A stretch of 64,000 nucleotides of DNA, from NCBI GenBank assembly GCA_046331625.1, contig JAXLQL010000009.1, positions 186,001-250,000 of the forward strand. The letters run 5' to 3'. The notes below the pieces were generated by a model. The model was not told where the DNA came from. It saw only the letters and a list, made by a program, of their open reading frames with translations, and did not search any database. This document shows, in pieces, positions 34,543 through 42,483 of the stretch (its first letter is position 1; each line of letters opens with the position of its first letter). Source of the DNA: JAXLQL01 sp046331625. Its GTDB lineage: Bacteria > Acidobacteriota > Terriglobia > Bryobacterales > Bryobacteraceae. A program made the translations under genes and the position numbers.

Positions 34543-35410
34543 GCAACCTAAGGGACTCAGGTCGTTCGTTGCCCGAGGATACTTGTTTCGTTCGGTTATG
34601 GGTGGGGTGCCGGGGAAGTCGCTGAGGTCCCGGCGGAAGCGCCACACGTGGATTTCCGGACGCTCCACCAGTTCGGCTCGCTTCGCCTGAAAGCGCTTCC
34701 ACGCGTCCTCGCCGCGTGCCCTGCGCAGCCGATGATCGGCCCGGTGCGTCGAGAACGTGCGCCGTATGGGAGGCTTGCAGCATGCGACGGATCATGGTCG
34801 CGTAGGCGGCCGCCTCATTCTTGAACTGCGGCGGCGCGGAATCGGTGGGCCGCATGCTCGCAGCCATGGCCTTCCTGGGTCGGGTAGCGCTGGCCGATGC
34901 AAAGACGGAGGGGCCGCTGACAGACTGCCAGACCATGCGAGCGGTCCCGAGGTCTGCCTTCTTGGCCAGAGCATTGCCTTCGTGGGTGGCGGACTCATGC
35001 TTGGTGGCCTTGCCGGGCTGGAGGGCGACACAGGTGGTGCGGAGGACTTTGTCCGTGTCCTGTGCTGTCAGGCTGACTGTCGCCGGGGCCAGGGCAAGGA
35101 TGGTGCGAAGCGTGGCGAAAGCCGGTTGCATGGCGCGCTCCTCGTAGCTGCGAGCGGGCGAGTCTTCCACCTGTTCTGCATCTCTAGGCGCGGAACGGAC
35201 GGCGAATCGGATTGTCTTGGGCACAACGCGCCGTGGCCGGTTCGGCGAAGACGGCGGCACGGGACTCCGCCGTTTGCTGTGGGTCTGCTGGAGCCAAGCG
35301 AATCGGGAGCGTGGCGTCCCCCCAACTGCAGCGTCGGGGCGGACTTCGGCGCGAAGCCGGGGCGCGCTTGCCCAACTCGTGCGGTGCCCTCTCGCCGGCT
35401 TGCGGGCGAA
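34543..35410. other. Stretch without a supported gene
   Basis: About 870 nt between the sigma gene and the tRNA. A leftward frame encodes a signal-peptide-like MQPAFATLRTILALAPATVS near 35130, but I see no complete conserved protein. It probably contains decayed DNA. Confidence 0.4.
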
Positions 35411-35411
35411 C

Positions 35412-35560
35412 TGCGCGTGGTGCTGCATCCGGTCAAGGTGGGGCATGAGTCGACGCGGGGGTTGATGGGGTATCTCGAGGGGCGTGCGGTTGTTGCCGCG
35501 CGGGACATGGCGAAGGCGGAGGCGCGTTCCTGGCTGTTTCCGAAGTTGGTACGTGAAGTA
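35412..35560 (+). pseudogene. Remnant of a sugar-binding protein C-terminus
   Basis: The translation VVLHPVKVGHESTRGLM ... ARDMAKAEARSWLFPKL aligns with the C-terminus of the binding protein at 26343-27302 (VVQDPFKMGYESARALV ... RDDMGKAEVRAFLFPKL), lacking an internal block of about 10 residues. Only this fragment is left, immediately before tRNA-Thr. Confidence 0.6.
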
Positions 35561-35610
35561 GTCGCGGGGGCTGGGTGCGGGATGGTATAAAGGGAAGAGT
35601 GGGTGAGTGA

Positions 35611-35686
35611 GCCACCCTAGCTCAGCTGGTAGAGCGGCTGATTCGTAATCAGCAGGTCGCCGGTTCGATCCCGGCGGGTGGCTCCA
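35611..35686 (+). tRNA. trnT: tRNA-Thr (anticodon CGT)
   Basis: A complete 76-nt tRNA: acceptor stem GCCACCC/GGGTGGC, D-arm with GCTC...GAGC, anticodon loop with CGT flanked by CTGATT/AATCAG, T-arm GCCGG TTCGATC CCGGC, and CCA encoded. The anticodon CGT reads ACG (Thr). It forms the left boundary of the island. Confidence 0.95.
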
Positions 35687-35689
35687 GAA
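35642..35689. repeat. Left attachment-like repeat (tRNA 3' end)
   Basis: The 48 nt from the anticodon loop to just past CCA recur at 49159-49206 with three mismatches, in direct orientation. Typical attL of an element inserted into a tRNA 3' end. Confidence 0.8.
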
Positions 35690-35714
35690 AATCAACAACT
35701 TACAGAGATTAGCG

Positions 35715-35745
35715 AAAATGGGCACAGGCGACTGTGCCCATTTTT
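35715..35745 (+). terminator. Rho-independent terminator of tRNA-Thr
   Basis: A perfect 12-bp stem (AAAATGGGCACA/TGTGCCCATTTT) with a 6-nt loop and a T-tract, about 29 nt after the tRNA. Confidence 0.85.
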
Positions 35746-36050
35746 GTGCCCACCCCAAACCACTTGTGCCCAGATTGTGCCCGGTTGCGAGGCGGTGAGA
35801 TCGAGCCTCATCGCTTGCTCGCGGCCACTCGGCGTCGGCATTTCCGCGCTTCTCGCACGGGGCTTTCGAGTGCCCACCGCCTAACCAACCGCGCGAAGGT
35901 TCGGGTTCGGCACACACTGGTCCCACCGCTGCCGTCGGGTTGTGGCTGAATTGGGGGTATTCCAGGCCTGAAGAACTAGAACGCTTGTTTGTCTACGGGT
36001 GGATGCTGAAACCATTCCTCGGTGCCACGACCGGGCGGGCTACCGGAAGT
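35746..36050. other. Left end of the island, no supported gene
   Basis: About 300 nt. Short frames only; no integrase motif on either strand. Confidence 0.4.
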
Positions 36051-36533
36051 TCAGTCTTCACGCGTGGTGCTCCCGGCTTCCGCCGGGCGGCGCTGAGACT
36101 CGGGGTAGTATGCGCCTTCGCCGAGGAAGAACATGATGCGAGCATGAATCTTGTCGCGGACGTTTCGAAAACCCTGAAGCCGTTGCTCTGGGCTTCGCTC
36201 ATCGATTGTGGCCGGATCTTCAAATGGCCAATGGAGCCGAACGTACTCGCCAGGGAACGTTGGGCACTGTTCCCGCGCTTTATCGCACACCGTGATGATG
36301 TAGTCGAAGGGCTGGCCCAGGAACTGATCGAGTGGCTTGGCCACCTGATTCGAGATATCGACTGAAAACTCTCGCATTACCGCAATCGCCTCAGTGCGTA
36401 GTTGACCGGGAGCCGTCCCTGCGGAATACACGTCGAAAACGTCACCGGCCTCGTGGCGTAGTAAGCCTTCCGCGATTTGGCTGCGGGCGGAATTCCCAGT
36501 GCAGACGATGAGCACTCTTTTCTTAGGCCGCAT
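36051..36533 (-). CDS. arsC: Thioredoxin-coupled arsenate reductase, LMW phosphatase family
   Basis: 160 residues, start MRPKKRVLIVCTGNSARSQ. The P-loop CTGNSARS (CX5R) holds the nucleophilic cysteine; the resolving pair lies in ITVCDKAREQCPTFPG (Cys-x6-Cys), as in Bacillus/Staphylococcus ArsC. It reduces arsenate to arsenite, then is recycled by thioredoxin. Second gene of a leftward pair of arsC genes that diverges from arsDA. The C-terminal tail beyond residue 140 is unusual and hydrophilic. Confidence 0.9.
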   Translation of the reverse strand: MRPKKRVLIVCTGNSARSQIAEGLLRHEAGDVFDVYSAGTAPGQLRTEAIAVMREFSVDISNQVAKPLDQFLGQPFDYIITVCDKAREQCPTFPGEYVRLHWPFEDPATIDERSPEQRLQGFRNVRDKIHARIMFFLGEGAYYPESQRRPAEAGSTTRED

Positions 36534-36541
36534 GACGTGGG

Positions 36542-36970
36542 TTATGGCGTATTCCCGGAGTTGAGGGCTCGGGCGAAGGCCCGCACGCGCTCGTGAATCT
36601 GATTGCGAATCCGCCGGAACTCAGCGACCCGTTCTTCCTCGGTTCCCTGTGCCGCCGCCGGATCTTCGAAGCTCCAGTGAATTCGGTTCAGGGCGCCCGG
36701 AAACACAGGACATGCATCACGGGCGTTATCACACACGGTCACCACGTAGTCAAACTGCTGGCCGGCGAACTCATCGACCGACTTTGACCGGTGACCGGAA
36801 ATGTCGACGCCGATCTCACGCATCGCGGCGATTGCTTCCGGACGGACGAAACTCGGCTTCGTCCCGGCGCTATCCACTCGGTAGATTTCGCCCAACTCAT
36901 CGCGAAACAAACCTTCCCCCATCTGACTCCGGGCAGAGTTGCCCGTGCATAGCACCAGAATTCGCTTCAA
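36542..36970 (-). CDS. arsC: Arsenate reductase, LMW phosphatase family (second copy)
   Basis: 142 residues when started at TTG 36970 (LKRILVLCTGNSARSQMGEG), which has an AGGAG site 7 nt upstream; an ATG at 36994 would add eight residues. CX5R loop CTGNSARSQ and Cys-x6-Cys in VTVCDNARDACPVFPG are intact, so it is a complete thioredoxin-linked enzyme. It is transcribed first, 8 nt before the other arsC, and both share the operator with arsDA. Confidence 0.9.
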   Translation of the reverse strand: MKRILVLCTGNSARSQMGEGLFRDELGEIYRVDSAGTKPSFVRPEAIAAMREIGVDISGHRSKSVDEFAGQQFDYVVTVCDNARDACPVFPGALNRIHWSFEDPAAAQGTEEERVAEFRRIRNQIHERVRAFARALNSGNTP

Positions 36971-37010
36971 AGGTCGTTCTCCTATCCTTCCCATTCGGTG
37001 GGCTTGCCGT

Positions 37011-37038
37011 GTTTCAGTATTTCAATCATAATTGAATC
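37011..37038. promoter_or_regulatory. Candidate ArsR operator 1
   Basis: Perfect inverted repeat TTCAATcataATTGAA at 37021-37036, preceded by TTTCAGTA. It sits between the divergent arsC and arsD genes and matches the second site at 40443 over about 27 nt in reverse orientation. Confidence 0.75.
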
Positions 37039-37058
37039 AGCCAAAGGAGGCAACCTCT

Positions 37059-37442
37059 ATGACCACCCTTCAAGTTTTTGATCCGGCGATGTGTTGCTCG
37101 ACCGGCGTCTGCGGACCAACCGTCGATCCCGTACTACCGAAGTTCCAGGAAGATTTTCACTGGTTGGCGAATCAGGGCATCGCGGTCGAGCGATTCAACC
37201 TGGCTCAGCAACCGCAGGCTTTCACCGCCAACCTGGCGGTAAAGGCTGCCTTGGCAACGGAAGGGACGAAATGCCTGCCGCTCATCGTCGTCAACGGTGT
37301 GATCGTCAGCAAGGGCAAATACCCGGAGCGAGCGGAGCTTGCGCGTTGGGCAGGGCTTGAGGTCGCAAACGGCAAGAAGAGTGCGTTGCCTGTGCTCGCA
37401 AGCGGCGGTGGTTGCTGCGAGCCTGGTTCGGGGTGCTGCTGA
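37059..37442 (+). CDS. arsD: Arsenic metallochaperone ArsD
   Basis: 127 residues from MTTLQVFDPAMCCSTGVCG, with AAAGGAGG 8 nt upstream. Cys12, Cys13 and Cys18 (CCSTGVC) are the conserved arsenite-binding triad that transfers As(III) to ArsA. The C-terminus has further vicinal Cys pairs (CCEPGSGCC), also seen in some ArsD. One nucleotide separates its stop from the arsA ATG. It also acts as a weak repressor in some systems. Confidence 0.95.
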   Translation: MTTLQVFDPAMCCSTGVCGPTVDPVLPKFQEDFHWLANQGIAVERFNLAQQPQAFTANLAVKAALATEGTKCLPLIVVNGVIVSKGKYPERAELARWAGLEVANGKKSALPVLASGGGCCEPGSGCC

Positions 37443-37443
37443 A

Positions 37444-39243
37444 ATGGAACCAGCCGCATCGTTTTTGGCGGGGGCTACGCGAGTTCTATTCTTCACAGGC
37501 AAGGGCGGCGTTGGCAAGACTTCACTGGCCTGCGCCTCCGCTGTCTCTTTGGCGGATCAGGGAAAGAGAGTACTGCTCGTTAGCACCGATCCGGCATCAA
37601 ACCTGGATGAAGTGCTTGGGGTCGCCCTCTCCGGCGAACCTACACCGGTGCCAGGCGCCGAAGGACTATTCGCCCTGAACATCGATCCCGAGGCTGCGGC
37701 AAAAGCCTATCGTGAACGCGTAGTGAGTCCGTATCGAGGTCTGCTTCCGGACGCCGCCATCGTAAGCATGGAAGAACAGTTGTCCGGCGCATGCACTGTC
37801 GAAATTGCCGCGTTTGATGAGTTCACCAAGCTGCTGGGCGATGCGCAGGCAACGGCGCAGTTCGATCATGTCATCTTCGATACGGCTCCCACGGGGCACA
37901 CGTTGCGATTGCTGAGATTGCCCGCCGCGTGGACAGGTTTTATGGACCAGAACACAACTGGCGCATCATGTTTGGGGCCGCTCTCCGGGTTGACGGCACA
38001 GAAGCACCTTTATGAGGAGAGCTTGCGCGTCTTGGCTGATCCGGGCCGCACTACTCTCTGCCTGGTCAGTCGTCCAGAAGTGGCTGCACTGCGCGAGGCC
38101 GAACGGTCACGTGGGGAACTTGTCACCGTAGGATTGCGGAACCAGGTGCTCTTACTCAATGGCGTGTTTCGTGCAACAGATCGCGCCGATTCGATCGCAG
38201 TCGCGCTGGAACGCCGTGGCGAGTTGGCGGTGGCGGGGATGCCCATGGGGTTGTCCACTCTCATGCGAACGGAGTTTCCATTGCTAGCTCGCTCGCCGAT
38301 GGGCATAGAGGGCCTTCGGGAAGCCTATCGTCCTCCATCGCGACCGGAAAGGCCCACCAGTGACGAAGACCGCACATCGAAGGCTCCGGACCTCCCGTCG
38401 CTTGCCAGCTTGATTGACGAAATCGAGAGTGGTGGTGCCGGCAAGGGCGTCGTGATGACCATGGGGAAAGGCGGAGTGGGCAAGACGACGGTTGCAGCTT
38501 CGATTGCGGCGGAGCTTGCGGCCCGAGGCCATCGTGTTCATCTCAGCACGACAGATCCGGCGGCTCATGTGGCCGATGTCATCGGCGCCCAGGCGGTTGA
38601 CAATTTAACCGTGTCACGCATCGACCCGGTTGCCGAAACGCGAAGCTACACGCGGGAAGTGCTCTTGTCTGCCGGCTCGGGCCTTTCAGACGAAGGACGC
38701 GCCCTACTCGAAGAGGATCTGCGGTCCCCTTGCACGGAAGAAGTCGCGGTCTTCCGGGCGTTTGCACAGGTGGTGAGCGAGGGCGCGGATGGTTTCGTTG
38801 TGTTGGATACGGCTCCGACTGGGCATACGCTTCTGCTGCTCGACGCGGCCGAGTCTTATCATCGCGAGGTGCTTCGAACCACCAGTGATATGCCGGAAGC
38901 TGTGAAAAGGCTGCTGCCGCGGCTGCGCGACCCTGCCTTCACCCGCATCGTTCTCGTCACCCTGCCGGAGGCAACACCCGTTCACGAAGCTGCCCGCCTG
39001 CAGTCGGACATGGAACGCGCCGGCATCCTGTCTTTCGGTTGGGTGTTAAATCAGAGCTTCCTCGCCGCGCGCACTACCGATCCGGTCTTATGCGAACGAG
39101 CGCATCGAGAAGAGCCCTTTTTGCGGGAGGCTTCCAATCTTGCTGAAAGATTCGCCGTCATCCCGTGGACTCCGGAGCCGCCTGTCGGGCCGGAGAAGCT
39201 CCGCGCTCTGGCACGGCAAGGAAGTGAGTTGGCTGTGCACTAG
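37444..39243 (+). CDS. arsA: Arsenite-transporting ATPase ArsA
   Basis: 599 residues in two homologous halves, A1 and A2. Each has a P-loop: FFTGKGGVGKTSLACA (about 17-32) and MTMGKGGVGKTTVAA (about 338-352). Each half also has the DTAPTGHTLRLL signal-transduction motif. Arsenite-site cysteines are present (for example SGACTVE in half 1, SPCTEE in half 2). It normally energises ArsB; here the efflux partner is ACR3, in the opposite orientation. Full length. Confidence 0.95.
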   Translation: MEPAASFLAGATRVLFFTGKGGVGKTSLACASAVSLADQGKRVLLVSTDPASNLDEVLGVALSGEPTPVPGAEGLFALNIDPEAAAKAYRERVVSPYRGLLPDAAIVSMEEQLSGACTVEIAAFDEFTKLLGDAQATAQFDHVIFDTAPTGHTLRLLRLPAAWTGFMDQNTTGASCLGPLSGLTAQKHLYEESLRVLADPGRTTLCLVSRPEVAALREAERSRGELVTVGLRNQVLLLNGVFRATDRADSIAVALERRGELAVAGMPMGLSTLMRTEFPLLARSPMGIEGLREAYRPPSRPERPTSDEDRTSKAPDLPSLASLIDEIESGGAGKGVVMTMGKGGVGKTTVAASIAAELAARGHRVHLSTTDPAAHVADVIGAQAVDNLTVSRIDPVAETRSYTREVLLSAGSGLSDEGRALLEEDLRSPCTEEVAVFRAFAQVVSEGADGFVVLDTAPTGHTLLLLDAAESYHREVLRTTSDMPEAVKRLLPRLRDPAFTRIVLVTLPEATPVHEAARLQSDMERAGILSFGWVLNQSFLAARTTDPVLCERAHREEPFLREASNLAERFAVIPWTPEPPVGPEKLRALARQGSELAVH

Positions 39244-39326
39244 CACGATCGCTCCGCCGTCAGGTGCGGCCAACGCGGCACCGCTTCATACATCCGGGCT
39301 GCCCGGCGGTGTGCAGTCACAGCACT

Positions 39327-40442
39327 TCATGCAACTGACTCGTTCGTTAAGCCTGCGCCGGGACCTGGAAACCAGTGGCGGGTACGGTTGCACACGGCGC
39401 AGACCGACAGCATGACGGGTACCTCAATGAGCACACCGACCACCGTCGCCAGCGCCGCTCCGGATTCGGGTCCGAACAATGCGATCGCTGTGGCCACGGC
39501 GAGTTCGAAGAAATTGCTTGCGCCGATCAGGGCTCCGGGTGCCGCCACCGCATACTCCACCTTGAAGAACCGCATGAGCCCGTATGTCAGCGACGAGTTG
39601 AAATACACCTGAATCAGAATCGGGATGGAGATCAGCAGGACATGTGTAAACTTTCCGGTGATGTTACTCGCCTGAAACGCAAAGATCAGGATCAAGGTCG
39701 CCAGCAGCGCGGTCATGCTCACTGGCGAGAACTTCGGCAATAGTTGCTTTTCGAACCACTGCACGCCGCGCCGCGATACAAACCACGAGCGCAAGGCGAC
39801 TCCGGCAACCAGTGGGACGACGATAAAAACGATCACCGAGTAGAGCAGGACCTGGAAAGGCACTTCGAGTGAGGACGCTCCGCTCACCAGGAAGCGAACG
39901 ATGGGCGCGAACAGCACCAGCATAATCAAATCATTCACGGAAACCTGGACAAGCGTATACGCCGGATCGCCCTCCGTCAGATAGCTCCAAACAAAGACCA
40001 TCGCTGTACACGGCGCGGCCGCCAGGATGATGCATCCGGCGATGTACTGGGAGGCTTCATCGACCGTGAGCCAGGCGGAAAACACGTGCCGGAAGAAGAG
40101 CCATGAGACGAAGGCCATGGAAAACGGTTTGACGATCCAGTTGACGAAAAGAGTGACCAGCAGTCCTCGCGGACGTTGGCCAACCCGGCGTACGGAGCCG
40201 AAGTCGACCTTCATCATCATCGGAACGATCATGAGCCAAATCAGGACCGCGATGGGCAAGTTGATCTGGCTGCCTTGGCTGATTTCCATGCCGCGCAAGG
40301 CACCCACCCAATCGGGCGCCCAGGTTCCCAAAGCCACGCCGAACACCATGCAAAGCGCCACCCACAACGACAGGTATCGCTCGAAGGCATCGAGCCGTCT
40401 TGGCATGTTTGGCATAGCAGTTGCGCGGCGTCGCTCGTTCAT
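39327..40442 (-). CDS. acr3: Arsenite efflux permease ACR3 family
   Basis: 371 residues with about ten membrane helices. Hallmarks are AAAPCTAMVFVWSYLTEGDPAYTL and SVNDLIMLV in the middle, containing the conserved cysteine of ACR3. It exports arsenite using the proton gradient or with ArsA. Starts at 40442 (MNERRRAT) or possibly MPNMPRRL (40415). It is divergent from arsR across operator 2, so both genes should respond to the same repressor. Confidence 0.95.
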   Translation of the reverse strand: MNERRRATAMPNMPRRLDAFERYLSLWVALCMVFGVALGTWAPDWVGALRGMEISQGSQINLPIAVLIWLMIVPMMMKVDFGSVRRVGQRPRGLLVTLFVNWIVKPFSMAFVSWLFFRHVFSAWLTVDEASQYIAGCIILAAAPCTAMVFVWSYLTEGDPAYTLVQVSVNDLIMLVLFAPIVRFLVSGASSLEVPFQVLLYSVIVFIVVPLVAGVALRSWFVSRRGVQWFEKQLLPKFSPVSMTALLATLILIFAFQASNITGKFTHVLLISIPILIQVYFNSSLTYGLMRFFKVEYAVAAPGALIGASNFFELAVATAIALFGPESGAALATVVGVLIEVPVMLSVCAVCNRTRHWFPGPGAGLTNESVA

Positions 40443-40469
40443 GTTTCAATTATAGTTGAAATACTGAAA
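40443..40469. promoter_or_regulatory. Candidate ArsR operator 2
   Basis: TTCAATtataGTTGAA at 40445-40460 followed by ATACTGAAAA. Its reverse complement matches operator 1 almost base for base, including the TTTCAGTA flank. Confidence 0.75.
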
Positions 40470-40482
40470 ACTACAAGCCCGC

Positions 40483-40881
40483 ATGCCACCTCAAGACACC
40501 ATCGACTTTGTGAAGTTCGCCGACATCCTCGGCGCCCTCGGAACGGAGGCGCGGTTGCGCATCGTGTATCACTTGTTGCGGGCGCACCCGGAAGGCATGG
40601 TGGCCGGGGAGATTCAGACTCAGTTGGGCATGCAGCCTTCAGCCGTTTCGCATCATTTGGAAAAACTCAAGATCGAAGATCTCGTGCGGGTAAAGCGGGA
40701 GGGCACCTTTCTGCGGTACACCGCCAACCCGGATGCTCTTCAGGAATTGCTGAGTTTTCTGTTCTCGCAATGCTGCGCTGACACAAAGGTCGTCTGCGCC
40801 GAGAGCGTGTTCCAGATCTGTCAAATTCAACCCGTGCCGGAAACCGGCGGGAAGAAGAAGTCCCCCAAGGAGAAGAAATAA
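40483..40881 (+). CDS. arsR: ArsR family repressor
   Basis: 132 residues. Winged helix-turn-helix: LGALGTEARLRIVYHLLRAHPEG, then MQPSAVSHHLEKLKIEDLVRVKREG. The metal site is probably C-terminal, SQCCADTKVVC (vicinal Cys plus a third Cys), rather than the classical ELCVCDL of helix 3, which is absent. It would bind the two matching inverted repeats and release them with arsenite. It is in one transcript with the exported arsC that follows by 2 nt. Confidence 0.9.
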   Translation: MPPQDTIDFVKFADILGALGTEARLRIVYHLLRAHPEGMVAGEIQTQLGMQPSAVSHHLEKLKIEDLVRVKREGTFLRYTANPDALQELLSFLFSQCCADTKVVCAESVFQICQIQPVPETGGKKKSPKEKK

Positions 40882-40883
40882 GA

Positions 40884-41402
40884 GTGTCTCGCTTCGCTAT
40901 TTCCTGTGCGACCGTTGTCGCCTCACTTTGCCTCATGACCTCCCACGTGTTTGGGCAGTCACCCGCTGACGCCAAGGTCCGGGTTCTGATACTTTGTACG
41001 GGCAATTCGGCGAGGAGCCAGATGTCGGCGGGTTTCTTGCAAAGCTGGTCTTCGCGCTTGGAGGTCCACTCGGCGGGAACAAATCCGTCTCCACGTGTGA
41101 ACCCGTTTGCGATCCTGGCCATGCAAGAGGTGGGCATCGACATCTCGAAGGGCTACCCCAAGTCGGTGACACAGTTTCTCGGCCAGTCGTTCGACTTTGT
41201 GATCACCGTCTGCGACGATGCCGACAAGAACTGCCCGAACTTTCGAGGCAAGGTCGGCAAGCGCGTCCACATCGGCTTTCCAGATCCCGCTAAGGCGACA
41301 GGCTCCGACGAACAGAAGCTCACAGTCTTCCGCGCCGTTCGCGACGATATCCAGAAGCGTTTCCGAGCCTACTTCGAGTCGGAGATTCAGAAGCGGTTTT
41401 AG
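40884..41402 (+). CDS. Exported arsenate reductase-like LMW phosphatase
   Basis: 172 residues from GTG 40884. A signal peptide (MSRFAISCATVVASLCLMTSHVFGQ) precedes a complete ArsC domain: LILCTGNSARSQ and Cys-x6-Cys in ITVCDDADKNCPNF. LMW arsenate reductases are cytosolic, so export is odd: a periplasmic form would need an exported thiol donor. It could also be a periplasmic phosphatase. It is directly coupled to arsR. Confidence 0.8.
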   Translation: MSRFAISCATVVASLCLMTSHVFGQSPADAKVRVLILCTGNSARSQMSAGFLQSWSSRLEVHSAGTNPSPRVNPFAILAMQEVGIDISKGYPKSVTQFLGQSFDFVITVCDDADKNCPNFRGKVGKRVHIGFPDPAKATGSDEQKLTVFRAVRDDIQKRFRAYFESEIQKRF

Positions 41403-41751
41403 CCTTCGGGTGCAGCGAAGGCATCGCCGCACCCCGCATAGGAACTGTATCCACACGCCGGGATCTTTTGGCCAGTTGGCAATCGTGCGAGTCCGAAATG
41501 GTCCCGCGCGGCTTGCTGTTGTGACGTCGGCCCTATGTCTGGCGCCAGCGTATGTTGTCTTGCGCATCGTCGAAAAGACAATGCCACCAAGAACCCCCAG
41601 GTCACGGACTCCTGCTGTATTTTGCGGGTGAGTTGGGCTCTTCGCTTCAGGATTCAGCGAATGGATGTCGATTCACCGCAGGAGCACCAAAAGGCGATCA
41701 TCGCGCACGGGGCGCTCTACCTGCGCGAAAATGGGTTCTGTACCCAGACAG

Positions 41752-42387
41752 ATGAGGCTCGCAGCGCTACCAGCTCTAATGCTTCTCGGATCAGCGGCCT
41801 TCGCCGCTGATCGGCGCGTTGACGCTGCCTTCACGCGTGCTGTCGTCGAGCATTGCCTGGCCGCGACATCCCCGCTCGACCGTCCCTGCACGGTTGACGA
41901 TTTCGATGGGGATCATGCGCAGGACTTGGCGTATTCCAACCCTTCGACTCGTGGCCACGGTTTCAACACAATCACGGTGTTTCTGGCGCAATCTGGCCGG
42001 GAGCAACAAGTGGACATTTCGCGATGGCCTCAGGCATCCCGTGTCGTCGCCCGCGACGTGGATGGTGATGACGACCATGACCTGGTACTGACCAACCCGA
42101 CTAGGCGAACTCTCGCGGTGTTCCTGAATGACGGCAGCGGAGCATTCGCTTTCGATGCGAGCGAGGCTCATCTAGACGAGCCGGAAGAGGACGACGTTCA
42201 GTTCGGAATCCCGAGTGTCGCGAGCAACACACCGGCCGCGGTGGACAGCTTAAGATCCATACCCCTTGTTGCAGGCGTTCATTCCGTCTGGAGATTCCAG
42301 ATCCCAAGCTCCTCCGTCGTCGTGAGCGATTCGCCGCGTTCGGATTCGGCGGAACGCGGTTTTGGTCCTAATATTCGAGCTCCCTGA
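41752..42387 (+). CDS. Secreted FG-GAP/VCBS-like repeat protein
   Basis: 211 residues from MRLAALPALMLLGSAAFA, a signal peptide. Two calcium-binding-like repeats are visible: VDDFDGDHAQDLAYSNPS and ARDVDGDDDHDLVLTNPT. Such VCBS/FG-GAP proteins often precede RND efflux genes in acidobacteria. Here it is followed by an outer-membrane efflux gene after 96 nt. Function unknown. Confidence 0.65.
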   Translation: MRLAALPALMLLGSAAFAADRRVDAAFTRAVVEHCLAATSPLDRPCTVDDFDGDHAQDLAYSNPSTRGHGFNTITVFLAQSGREQQVDISRWPQASRVVARDVDGDDDHDLVLTNPTRRTLAVFLNDGSGAFAFDASEAHLDEPEEDDVQFGIPSVASNTPAAVDSLRSIPLVAGVHSVWRFQIPSSSVVVSDSPRSDSAERGFGPNIRAP

Positions 42388-42483
42388 ACCGCCCCTCTCC
42401 TTCAGTTATGGAACTACCCCGATAGGCGCTCTCTTGTGCGCCTTCGTCGATCCCTGTCATCAGTCTGCTTGAGAGGCGTACCC

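Noticed and set aside
34340..35926. A 528-codon leftward open frame across tRNA-Thr
   Set aside because: It reads through the tRNA (giving a FWSHPPGSNRRPADYESA peptide, a known tRNA-derived artefact) and has no conserved domain.
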